Shown here piece after piece: positions 1 to 5,806 of a stretch of 5,806 nucleotides of DNA (positions within the stretch are counted from its first letter, which is position 1; each line of letters starts with the position of its first letter). This DNA comes from Candidatus Saccharicenans sp. GTDB lineage: Bacteria > Acidobacteriota > Aminicenantia > Aminicenantales > Saccharicenantaceae. The DNA lies in assembly GCA_024653405.1 (NCBI GenBank), contig JANLGB010000145.1:1-5806 (forward strand), in the 5' to 3' direction. Both the position numbers and the translations under genes were made by a program. A model generated the notes under the pieces. It saw only the letters and a program-made list of their open reading frames with translations, did not search any database and had not been told where the DNA came from.

Positions 1-1482
1 GGGGTCGTTACACAGGTTGATAGCTTCCGCGCCGCCCTCGGCTAACTTCTTCCTGAATTCCGGATCTTTTAGCCTGGTGCCGGAGATCAGGGCTTTAGCC
101 GCTTCTTCCGGGCTCTGGCCACCCAGGATCCATCGTGTTTCCTGAAGGTCGGGCAGTTGTTCTTTCAGCAGCTGGAGAGAATCGGCCAGTTTGGCGATTT
201 CAAAATCGTCATGAATCTCGGCCGGCATGCGTCCTCTGGCCATATCCGGAGCGCCAGCCGGTCGCTCCCTCTGGGCCCCCCTGACCAGCGACCGGGCCAG
301 GTTGAAATAAACCGTGTTAAAAGCATTGGCCCTTTCAAACAGCATGTATTCTTTGAAAAAGGAAGCGTATTCTTTCTGGGCCTGAGCTATCTCCTCCCAG
401 GCCTGGCCATATTCCCTGGACAGTTCCGGGTCGGCGGCTACGGCCTGGCGGATGGCCTGCTCTTCGGCCAGCTTCTTGGCCATCAGGTTCTTGTCCAGCA
501 ATCCGGAATTGTAACCGATAGTGGCTTTGAGGCTGTTTTCCACCCCGAACAGGGTGTTCAGGGCGATTCTTTCCTGTTCCGGTCCGCGCCGGGCATATTC
601 GTGCAGAACCGCCTGCCGTCTCTTCAGGTTGGCGATGGTGAAAGGATAATTGACGTCGCGCAGGAACAGGAGCTGGTCATAGGTGAGCATCCGGCCGGTG
701 GAACCGGGATTACCGGAGCAAAAAACCAGGTCGCCTTCTTTGAGCGGCGAGGATTTCCACTTCAGGTAATGGGGTGTCTTCAGCGGCTGGTCATTCTCGT
801 ACACCCGGAAAATAGAGATGTCCAGGTCATAGCGGGGGTAGGTGAAATTATCAGGGTCGCCGCCGAAGAAAGCGATATCTTCTTCGGGAGCAAATACCAG
901 CCGGACATCATTGTAAATCTTGTACTTGTACAGATGGTACATACCGCCGGAGTAAAGAGAAACCACCTGGCAGCGCAGGCCGGATTTATCGCTGGCTTCC
1001 TTCTGGATATCGGCGATAGCTTTCTGTCTGGCCGCCAGGACTTCCTGGGCAGACATTCCGGGTTTTTCTGAGCCCAGGACCCGCTCGGTAACATCTTCAA
1101 TCTCCTGCAGGACCCAGAGCTGGGTGCCGGGACATTTCAATTCTTCCTGCCTGGTTCTGGCGTAGAAACCGGTCTTGATCAGGTTGCGCTCGGCGCTGGA
1201 TAAGTTCTGGATAGCTCCCCGTCCGACATGATGATTGGTCAGCACCAGTCCATCAGGGGAAACGAAAGAGGCCGAGGCCCCACCGAAGCGGACCGAAGCC
1301 AGGCGCAGATGATTGAGCCAGTCATCTGTCACCCTGAAGTTATATTTCTTGGCCAGGTAATCTTTGGGTACCAGGTTGTAAGGCCATAGTCCCTCATCGG
1401 CCGCTGCCGGCAGCAGCAGCCAGAGAAAAAGGACCAGCAGCGTTAAGGAAATTTTTAATTGCCTGGTGCGGAACTTATTCAT
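1..1482 (-). CDS. S46-family serine peptidase (DPP7/DPP11-like), exported; C-terminus beyond window
   Basis: Relatives are dipeptidyl peptidases that remove dipeptides from peptide N-termini in the periplasm or at the cell surface, using a chymotrypsin-like His/Asp/Ser triad. The visible part is 494 codons; the family is usually about 700 residues. The ATG at 1482 is chosen because a perfect AGGAGG (1488-1493) lies 5 bases upstream. A Sec signal follows: basic residues 3-10, hydrophobic core about 11-24, and a PAAA|DE cleavage site after Ala28. The catalytic His is His85 in LTNHHVGRGAIQ. The likely catalytic Asp is Asp221 in PRYDLDISIFR, just after GGDPDNF, whose Asn212 matches the residue that binds the substrate N-terminus in characterised members. 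The catalytic Ser and the S1-pocket residue lie past the window edge, so the substrate class (DPP7-like or DPP11-like) cannot be told. Val86 replaces the Cys usual in Bacteroidetes members. It is divergent from feoA with no evident functional link. The family call is firm; specificity is unknown. Confidence 0.93.
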   Translation of the reverse strand, partial: MNKFRTRQLKISLTLLVLFLWLLLPAAADEGLWPYNLVPKDYLAKKYNFRVTDDWLNHLRLASVRFGGASASFVSPDGLVLTNHHVGRGAIQNLSSAERNLIKTGFYARTRQEELKCPGTQLWVLQEIEDVTERVLGSEKPGMSAQEVLAARQKAIADIQKEASDKSGLRCQVVSLYSGGMYHLYKYKIYNDVRLVFAPEEDIAFFGGDPDNFTYPRYDLDISIFRVYENDQPLKTPHYLKWKSSPLKEGDLVFCSGNPGSTGRMLTYDQLLFLRDVNYPFTIANLKRRQAVLHEYARRGPEQERIALNTLFGVENSLKATIGYNSGLLDKNLMAKKLAEEQAIRQAVAADPELSREYGQAWEEIAQAQKEYASFFKEYMLFERANAFNTVYFNLARSLVRGAQRERPAGAPDMARGRMPAEIHDDFEIAKLADSLQLLKEQLPDLQETRWILGGQSPEEAAKALISGTRLKDPEFRKKLAEGGAEAINLCNDP

Positions 1483-1502
1483 GATAACCTCCTGATTGAA
1501 GC

Positions 1503-1511
1503 ATTATGGCA
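1503..1511 (-). promoter_or_regulatory. possible extended -10 promoter for the S46 peptidase gene
   Basis: On the minus strand the bases read TGC-CATAAT, an extended -10 (TGn) joined to a near-consensus -10 with 5 of 6 matches to TATAAT. The implied start of transcription, near 1496, would give a leader of only about 14 bases that still includes the AGGAGG site. The -35 region at 17-base spacing is poor (TTTAAT). It is placed correctly for the gene, but it is a short motif in AT-rich DNA, so this is a tentative call. Confidence 0.3.
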
Positions 1512-1624
1512 GATTCCTGAAAAAAATTAAAGGCAGTAGAGGAGATAAGAAAGGCCGCTTCCCGACAGAAAAAAAAGAGTAAAAAATAATCAGCCTGCAT
1601 CTAAAACTTGCCAGCAGAAAAGCA

Positions 1625-1630
1625 TATAAT
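1625..1630 (+). promoter_or_regulatory. -10 box of the feoAB promoter
   Basis: A perfect TATAAT lies 35 bases upstream of the feoA start codon, giving a predicted transcription start near 1637 and a leader of about 29 bases. No good -35 box is seen at 16-18 bases spacing (TAAAAC at 1602-1607), which could mean a weak or activator-dependent promoter. The A-rich tracts upstream (1569-1587) could act as an UP element. These readings are inferred from motif and position only. Confidence 0.45.
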
Positions 1631-1647
1631 GTATTGTTAATAGATAA
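1627..1647 (+). promoter_or_regulatory. imperfect dyad overlapping the predicted feoAB transcription start (candidate operator)
   Basis: The core TATT-gtt-AATA (1632-1642) is a perfect 4-bp dyad. Counting outward from the centre at 1637, 7 of the 10 paired positions to 1627/1647 are complementary. It overlaps the end of the TATAAT box and the expected start of transcription, where a repressor would sit. feoAB operons are commonly controlled by Fur or DtxR/MntR-type metalloregulators, but this site does not match the Fur consensus (only 3 of 14 informative positions) or a DtxR box. An AT-rich dyad of this quality can also occur by chance. Confidence 0.25.
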
Positions 1648-1665
1648 GGCCTGAGGAAAATAATC

Positions 1666-1971
1666 ATGTTCGGATTCGGACACCGCAGGGATCAGATAGA
1701 AGAGAACCTGGCCAGTGGCCGGTCTTACACGATTTTGGAGATACCTCAGGGTCGGAATTTTCGGATCGTGGAAATCAAGGGGGGCCCCGGGCTGCACCGG
1801 CGGTTGCTGGCTCTCGGCTTCCACCGGGGAGACCTGATTTCACTGGACGGGGAAGCCCTGTTGGGCGGGCCGGTGCTGGTCCGCAATTTGACCAGTGACA
1901 CCAGAATTGCCCTCGGGCGGGGGATAGCCCGGAAGATCCTGGTGGAACCGGTTGAGGCCGATGAAAAATAG
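1666..1971 (+). CDS. feoA: FeoA, small SH3-like ferrous iron transport accessory protein
   Basis: FeoA is a small cytoplasmic protein with an SH3-like beta barrel that assists or regulates the FeoB iron transporter. This product has 101 residues. The FeoA domain spans about 22-95, with the family hallmarks IKGGPGLHRRLLALGFHRGD (37-56), LLGGPVLVR (65-73) and ALGRGIARKILVE (82-94). The first 20 or so residues form a hydrophilic extension beyond the usual 75-85 residues. The ATG at 1666 is supported by GAGG at 1653-1656, 9 bases upstream, and no better internal start is seen. It is the first gene of the operon, and its last 11 bases overlap feoB, a standard FeoA-FeoB pairing. No feoC is present downstream. 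Confidence 0.95.
   Translation: MFGFGHRRDQIEENLASGRSYTILEIPQGRNFRIVEIKGGPGLHRRLLALGFHRGDLISLDGEALLGGPVLVRNLTSDTRIALGRGIARKILVEPVEADEK
1954..1957 (+). promoter_or_regulatory. ribosome binding site bearing on the feoB start
   Basis: GAGG lies inside the end of feoA, only 3 bases before the ATG at 1961, which is short spacing. An alternative TTG start at 1952 has GGTGGA (1941-1946) 5 bases upstream. The ATG is preferred because it puts the G1 motif at residue 12, as in other FeoB proteins, and because re-initiation by ribosomes finishing feoA could make a strong site unnecessary. Confidence 0.4.
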
Positions 1972-3895
1972 CGTTCCGGTAATAGTCTTTATCGGGCAGC
2001 CCAATTGCGGTAAAAGCACCCTCTTTAATGCTATCGCCGGCTTTAAAGTCCAGACGGCTAACTTTCCCGGAACTACCGTCTGTCATGCCCATAGTGAAGT
2101 CATGTGGAAGGAACGGGTCTATTCTATTGTTGACCTGCCCGGGACTTACTCGCTGACGCCCCATGAGCCTCAGGAAAAAGTTGTCCTGACCCATATTTTC
2201 CAGGAAAAGCCGGATCTCATAGTCAACGTCATAGACGCTTCGCTTCTCTGCCGCAGCCTGGAATTAACCGTGGAGTTGCTGGAGCTGGAATACCCCATGG
2301 TGGTCGTTCTGAACATGATGGACCTGGCCGAGAAAAAGGGAATGAAAATCGACGCTGCGACCCTGGAAGAAAAGCTGGGGGTTCCGGTCATCAAAACAGT
2401 GGCCACCCGGGGCGAGGGCACAAGAGAACTTATGGACCGGGTGGAGAAGGTTCTGACCGAGGGCAGAACCCCGCGCCACTTGCGGTATTCGGGTGAGGTC
2501 GAAAGCCGGATTAAGAAACTAACCGAAAGGCTGCCAGCCGATTTTCCCATCATAGCCAATCCCCGCTTCACCGCCATCCGGGCTATAGAAGCCGAAACCC
2601 TGGCCGTCGATAAATTTTTCTTGGAAAATAACCCGGAATTCAAATCCGGGCTGGACCGGGTGCGCCAGGAAATCTCGGCCCTGCGAGAAGTCCCGGCTTA
2701 CGAAGTCCTGGCCGCCGAACGGCACCATCTGGCCCTCAAAAATTTCGAGGATTGCTGCCGGGTGAGGCATGCCCGGCTGAGCGGCCTGGAAAAGCTGGAC
2801 AACCTCATTATGCACCCGGTGCTGGGGTTATTCCTGCTGCTGTTAGTTTTTGCTGGCATGTTCTATTTAATTTTCAGGGTGGGCAGCCCGCTTGAAGCCT
2901 GGTTGCTCCAGCCCTGGGAAGCTTTGCGGACCGGCATCCAGGAGCGTTATGGACAGAACCTGCTAGCTGAACTGCTCGTCGGATTGGTGCAGGGAATCGG
3001 TGGGGGAGTGGCCATTGTTTTTCCTTATTTTATTCCACTACTCCTGCTTATGGGCTTTCTCGAAGATGTCGGTTACCTGGCCCGGGCCGGTTTTCTGATG
3101 GATGCCTTCATGCACCGGCTCGGCCTGCACGGCAAGTCAGTGCCGCTTTTTATTCTAGGGTTCGGCTGCAACGTCCCGGCCATCATGGCCACCCGCATCC
3201 TGGAATCCAAGCGGGACCGGATCATAACCGCCTTGCTGCTGCCATTCATTCCCTGTGCCGCCCGGACCACCATCATCCTGGCCCTGGTGGCCTTCCTGCT
3301 CGGTCCCTGGTGGGCTCTGGGTTTTTATTTTCTCAACCTGCTGGTGGTGGCTGTCCTCAGTGCTATTCTGACCCGGCTGTTCAAGTATTCTTCACCCGGG
3401 TTAATCCTGGAAATTCCCAGCTTGAAATGGCCTTCGCTTAAGAACATTGTTCAGAAGACTTATTTTAACCTGAAGGAATTTATCCGCTTGGCTTGGCCCA
3501 TCCTGATAGCCGGAAGTGTTCTGCTGAGTTTTCTGAGTTTCCTCAACTTTGACCGGTTGGTGAATGGAGTCCTAGCGCCTCTGGTCAGCGGCCTGCTCGG
3601 CCTGCCCCGGAGCCTCGGGGTAACCCTGGTTTTCGGTTTCCTGCGCAAGGAGCTGTCGCTGCTGATGATGTTCCAAGCGCTGGGCGTGGGTTATGACCAG
3701 TTGTTATCGGTTATCAGCCGGGCCCAGCTCCTGACCTTTGTTACTTTCGTTAACTTTTTCATTCCTTGCCTGTCTACTCTGGCCATTCTCTGGAAAGAAC
3801 TGGGCCGCAGGGTGGCCCTGGTATCGATAGTTCTTAATTTGAGTGTGGCGGTGCTGGTGAGCTGGCTGGCCCGCCTGGCCTTCTCCCTGTTTTAG
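1961..3895 (+). CDS. feoB: FeoB, ferrous iron transporter with N-terminal G domain
   Basis: FeoB carries Fe(II) across the inner membrane and has a cytoplasmic GTPase-like domain. From the ATG at 1961 the product has 644 residues, on the short side for the family (E. coli FeoB is 773). The G domain covers about 1-165: G1 GQPNCGKST (12-20), switch-I Thr38/Thr39 in NFPGTTV, G3 DLPG (58-61) and G4 NMMD (118-121). A helical GDI-type linker covers about 170-280. The membrane part starts near 285 and holds Gate 1, LGFGCNVPAIMATR, with GCNVPA at about 402-407, and Gate 2, FIPCLSTLA, with Cys602. The conserved EDVGYLARAGFLMD precedes Gate 1. The Cys at about 431 lies in PFIPCAARTT, where E. coli has CGARLA. 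The protein ends just after the last membrane helix with no cytoplasmic tail. It overlaps feoA by 11 bases, implying co-translation. Fe(II) is the expected substrate by family; none was tested. Confidence 0.95.
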   Translation: MKNSVPVIVFIGQPNCGKSTLFNAIAGFKVQTANFPGTTVCHAHSEVMWKERVYSIVDLPGTYSLTPHEPQEKVVLTHIFQEKPDLIVNVIDASLLCRSLELTVELLELEYPMVVVLNMMDLAEKKGMKIDAATLEEKLGVPVIKTVATRGEGTRELMDRVEKVLTEGRTPRHLRYSGEVESRIKKLTERLPADFPIIANPRFTAIRAIEAETLAVDKFFLENNPEFKSGLDRVRQEISALREVPAYEVLAAERHHLALKNFEDCCRVRHARLSGLEKLDNLIMHPVLGLFLLLLVFAGMFYLIFRVGSPLEAWLLQPWEALRTGIQERYGQNLLAELLVGLVQGIGGGVAIVFPYFIPLLLLMGFLEDVGYLARAGFLMDAFMHRLGLHGKSVPLFILGFGCNVPAIMATRILESKRDRIITALLLPFIPCAARTTIILALVAFLLGPWWALGFYFLNLLVVAVLSAILTRLFKYSSPGLILEIPSLKWPSLKNIVQKTYFNLKEFIRLAWPILIAGSVLLSFLSFLNFDRLVNGVLAPLVSGLLGLPRSLGVTLVFGFLRKELSLLMMFQALGVGYDQLLSVISRAQLLTFVTFVNFFIPCLSTLAILWKELGRRVALVSIVLNLSVAVLVSWLARLAFSLF

Positions 3896-4256
3896 GGGCT
3901 TTCGCGCTGTTTAAAGGCTTTAATAACTCCAAAAGCTTGCAAACCATTTAACTGAAACCAGACGATTTTCTGGCGCCTGTTTTGAAAATTCCGAGCAGTC
4001 CTGGCCACCAACTCCGCCAGCGACCGAGCTTACTATAAAGATAAAGAAAGCAACGCCAGAAACAGATAAGCCTCTCATCATTACGGATGGCTTGTTGAGT
4101 TAAAAAGACCAGACAGGGAATAAAATATATGAATGGTTATTCATATATTAGTTTAGGCCGGCGAATCTGGCTATCTTAGAGAGATTTTCCCCGCTTCCTG
4201 GGTTTGGGTCTGCGCGGCCTGAATCACAAATCAGGGAGAAAAAAGAAATTCCCGGG
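3896..4256. other. convergent intergenic region with inverted repeats, no gene found
   Basis: This 361-base stretch lies between the 3' ends of feoB and uvrC and is AT-richer than its neighbours. I see no tRNA T-loop signature, no open frame resembling a protein and no strong GC-rich terminator for feoB. It contains a perfect 11-bp dyad (listed separately), a 9-bp inverted repeat TTTCTGGCG / CGCCAGAAA at 3967-3975 and 4054-4062, a 5-bp hairpin CTGGC / GCCAG near 4011-4030, a bulged AAGCC / GGCTT stem around 4068-4093, and a 6-bp pair AGGCCG / CGGCCT at 4155-4160 and 4215-4220. Such a density of dyads would fit 3' ends, a small structured RNA or an eroded repeat element. The sequence alone does not choose between these. 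Confidence 0.6.
4124..4149. repeat. perfect 11-bp inverted repeat with 4-base loop
   Basis: AATATATGAAT (4124-4134) and ATTCATATATT (4139-4149) are exact reverse complements around GGTT. The stem has one G-C pair among 11, which is unusual for an intrinsic terminator. On the minus strand it is followed by TTATTCCC, a weak T-rich tract, so a secondary terminator for uvrC is possible; on the plus strand no T-run follows. It could also be a protein-binding dyad. The repeat is certain and its function is unknown. Confidence 0.85.
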
Positions 4257-4265
4257 TTAGCCGGA
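4239..4265 (-). terminator. possible weak intrinsic terminator at the uvrC stop codon
   Basis: On the minus strand, CCGG (4264-4261) and CCGG (4255-4252) can pair across a 5-base loop that contains the TAA stop, with one extra wobble pair. AATTTCTTTTTTC follows directly. The T-tract is good, but a stem of 4-5 bp is shorter than usual, so efficiency would be low. Confidence 0.35.
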
Positions 4266-5806
4266 CTGCCTCAACTTCTCCCTGAGAACAGCTGCCAGCT
4301 TTGTTCCCACTACCCTGGACAGCTCTTCGGCCGAAGCTGCCCGGATGGCCGCCAGGTTGCCGAAGACCTGGAGCAGCTTCTTTTTCCGGGCCGGACCCAG
4401 TCCGGGAAGGCCGTCCAGTTCCGAGGCCAGGCTTTTTTTCTGACGTCGCTGGCGGTGAAAACTGATGGCAAAGCGGTGAGCTTCATCCCGGAGGTGCTGC
4501 AGCAGTTTAAGAGCTGGAGAGGTCGGGTCCAGGCGCAGGCCTTCCGGATGGCTGGCCGAATAAATTATTTCTTCTCTCTTAGCCAGGGAGCAGGCCGGAA
4601 TCCGTGACAGGCCCAGATAATCCAGTACCTGCCGGGCCAGGTTGAGCTGACCTTTGCCGCCGTCAACGAAAACCAGGTCGGGAAGGGGACTGTTTTCGGC
4701 CAGCAACCTGGTCAACCTTCGCTCCAGGACCTCTTTCAGGGAGGCATAGTCATCGGGACCACTGACCGTTCTTATCCTGAATTTCCGGTACTCCGACCTG
4801 GCCGGCTGGCCGTCGAGGAAAACCACCAGGGAACCGACCGGCTCGCTGCCGCCGGTGGTGGAAATGTCAAAGCCTTCTATCCGGCGGGGGAGGGAAGTAA
4901 GTCCCAGCTGCTGTTTCAGTTCAGCCAGCGGGCCGGCTGGCTCTTCATTCTCCAGCAGCAGGGCGGCGTTCTGGCTGGCCAGGTCCAACAGGATTTTTCT
5001 TTTCTTGCTGTCTGGATATATCAGGCTGACCTTTGTTTTCTGGCGGCTGAGACTTGAAATGAGCTCGGCCTGACCCTGTTTGGAAAGCCGGAAGGGTAAA
5101 AGGATTTTTTCTGGCAGAGTCTTGGCCGAATAAAGGTGGGCCAGGGCCCGGACCAGGATTTTCTCATCAGATTCCTCTTTTGCGGCCGGCCAGACCTTGC
5201 CAGTTGAAGCCCTGATGCGGCCTCCGCGCATCTCAAAAATCAGTACCCCGGCCCGGTCTGGGCTGCGACTCAAGCCCACGATATCCAGATTTTCACGGGC
5301 GGTCGAGATTACCCGCTGCGGTTCCTTCAGGCCTTTGAGCGCCCGCAGAGCATCACGCCAGCGGGCGGCCTCTTCAAACCGCAGCTCGGCTGCTGCCCTG
5401 TCCATCCTGTCTTTAAGCTGGCGGTGGAGTTCCAGTCTTTTTCCCTCCAGCAGCAGCAGGGCCTGGGCCAGGTTCTCCCGGTAGTCAGCCGAGTTTATCA
5501 GACCGACGCAGGGCCCGCTGCACAGCTTGAGGTCGTATTCCAAGCAGGGTCGCTTGCGGTTCCTGAAAACCGTGTTTTCGCAGGTCCGCAGGCGGAAAGC
5601 CCGGGCCAGGAAGGTGATAAGTTTCCGGGCCTCTTCGGCCGGGCTGAAAGGACCGAAATAACGGGAGCCATCATCTTCCAGCCGGCGGGCCAGGTAAACC
5701 CCGGGGAATTCCTCCCCGGTGGTTACTTTAAGGAAGGGGAAGCTCTTGTCGTCTTTCAGCCGGAGGTTGAATCGGGGCTGGTAAAATTGAATATAGTTAT
5801 TTTCGA
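4257..5806 (-). CDS. uvrC: UvrC, excinuclease ABC subunit C; N-terminus beyond window
   Basis: UvrC makes both incisions around a DNA lesion in nucleotide excision repair after UvrA and UvrB have loaded. The frame stays open to the right edge, leaving 515 visible residues of about 595. The segment begins at ENNYIQFYQPRFN, the last helix of the GIY-YIG nuclease, so the GIY-YIG signature and catalytic Glu are outside. Four Cys at fragment positions 75, 87, 95 and 99 (C-x11-C-x7-C-x3-C) match the spacing in E. coli UvrC, where they are reported to hold a 4Fe-4S cluster. A UVR domain for UvrB contact lies at about 124-161 (ELRFEEAARWRDALRAL). The RNase H-like 5' nuclease keeps GFDIS (Asp313), GPDDYASL, FVDGGKGQL (Asp381) and RDEAHRFA (His443). 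A helix-hairpin-helix DNA-binding domain (GLPGLGPARKKKLL) closes the protein. The TTG at 5543 is internal, not a start. All expected motifs in view are intact. Confidence 0.97.
   Translation of the reverse strand, partial: ENNYIQFYQPRFNLRLKDDKSFPFLKVTTGEEFPGVYLARRLEDDGSRYFGPFSPAEEARKLITFLARAFRLRTCENTVFRNRKRPCLEYDLKLCSGPCVGLINSADYRENLAQALLLLEGKRLELHRQLKDRMDRAAAELRFEEAARWRDALRALKGLKEPQRVISTARENLDIVGLSRSPDRAGVLIFEMRGGRIRASTGKVWPAAKEESDEKILVRALAHLYSAKTLPEKILLPFRLSKQGQAELISSLSRQKTKVSLIYPDSKKRKILLDLASQNAALLLENEEPAGPLAELKQQLGLTSLPRRIEGFDISTTGGSEPVGSLVVFLDGQPARSEYRKFRIRTVSGPDDYASLKEVLERRLTRLLAENSPLPDLVFVDGGKGQLNLARQVLDYLGLSRIPACSLAKREEIIYSASHPEGLRLDPTSPALKLLQHLRDEAHRFAISFHRQRRQKKSLASELDGLPGLGPARKKKLLQVFGNLAAIRAASAEELSRVVGTKLAAVLREKLRQSG

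Noticed and set aside
157..1071. Long plus-strand open frame of 304 codons
   Set aside because: It lies wholly antisense to the S46 peptidase, whose frame shows clear family motifs, and its translation resembles no known protein. It is a shadow of GC-rich coding DNA.
1625..1645. Fur box upstream of feoA
   Set aside because: Aligned to the TGATAATNATTATCA consensus at the dyad centre, only three informative positions match, so only a generic dyad is claimed.
1775..2194. Minus-strand open frame of 139 codons across the feoA-feoB junction
   Set aside because: It is antisense to two strongly supported genes, has no family motif, and is low-complexity Pro/Arg/Gly-rich in its C-terminal part.
3896..3935. 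Intrinsic terminator directly after feoB
   Set aside because: The only pairing near the stop (GGCTTT with AAAGGC) has an internal mismatch and no T-tract after it.
4129..4179. Tiny plus-strand frame (ATG to TAG, 16 residues) with AGGG 10 bases upstream
   Set aside because: Its start lies inside the 11-bp dyad, it is too short to judge, and the product has no signal or membrane character. It is most likely chance.
4257..5543. UvrC starting at the TTG at 5543
   Set aside because: The reading frame continues upstream with clear UvrC sequence (LKDDKSFPFLKV, RYFGPF and the first two Cys of the cluster), so the TTG encodes the Leu of RPCLEY.
1..5806. A new multi-gene defence or biosynthetic system
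   Set aside because: All four genes belong to familiar families, and three of the four are housekeeping or nutrient-uptake genes. No unknown gene cluster, repeat array or mobile element is visible.

Overview
The window holds four protein-coding genes in ordinary, well-known families, two of them cut by the window edges. From left to right: (1) a minus-strand gene for a secreted S46-family serine peptidase, whose 5' end is inside the window and whose C-terminal third runs off the left edge; (2) a divergent plus-strand feoA-feoB operon for ferrous iron uptake; (3) a 361-base convergent intergenic stretch with several inverted repeats and no convincing gene; (4) a minus-strand uvrC, complete at its C-terminus but lacking about 80 N-terminal residues beyond the right edge.

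The organism is a bacterium with GC-rich codon preference and AT-richer gaps between genes. A Sec signal on an S46 peptidase suggests a Gram-negative envelope, since this family works in the periplasm or at the cell surface. The peptidase carries the 'TNHHV' form of the catalytic-His motif instead of the 'TNHHC' common in the Bacteroidetes DPP7/DPP11 enzymes. With the divergent FeoB, this would fit an Acidobacteria- or Aminicenantes-like lineage. That placement comes from memory of family sequences and is only a weak inference.

The peptidase gene and feoAB diverge from a 183-base AT-rich gap. The gap holds a TATAAT box for feoAB with an imperfect dyad centred on the predicted transcription start, and a possible extended -10 box for the peptidase. 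feoA and feoB overlap, so they are probably translationally coupled. FeoB is the membrane Fe(II) transporter with its own G domain, and FeoA is its small SH3-like partner. uvrC is a separate nucleotide-excision-repair gene with no visible link to the others.

I found no tRNA, rRNA, CRISPR array, insertion sequence or new multi-gene system. The points most worth a second look are the dyads in the two intergenic regions, the variant gate residues of FeoB and the non-canonical S46 subtype.
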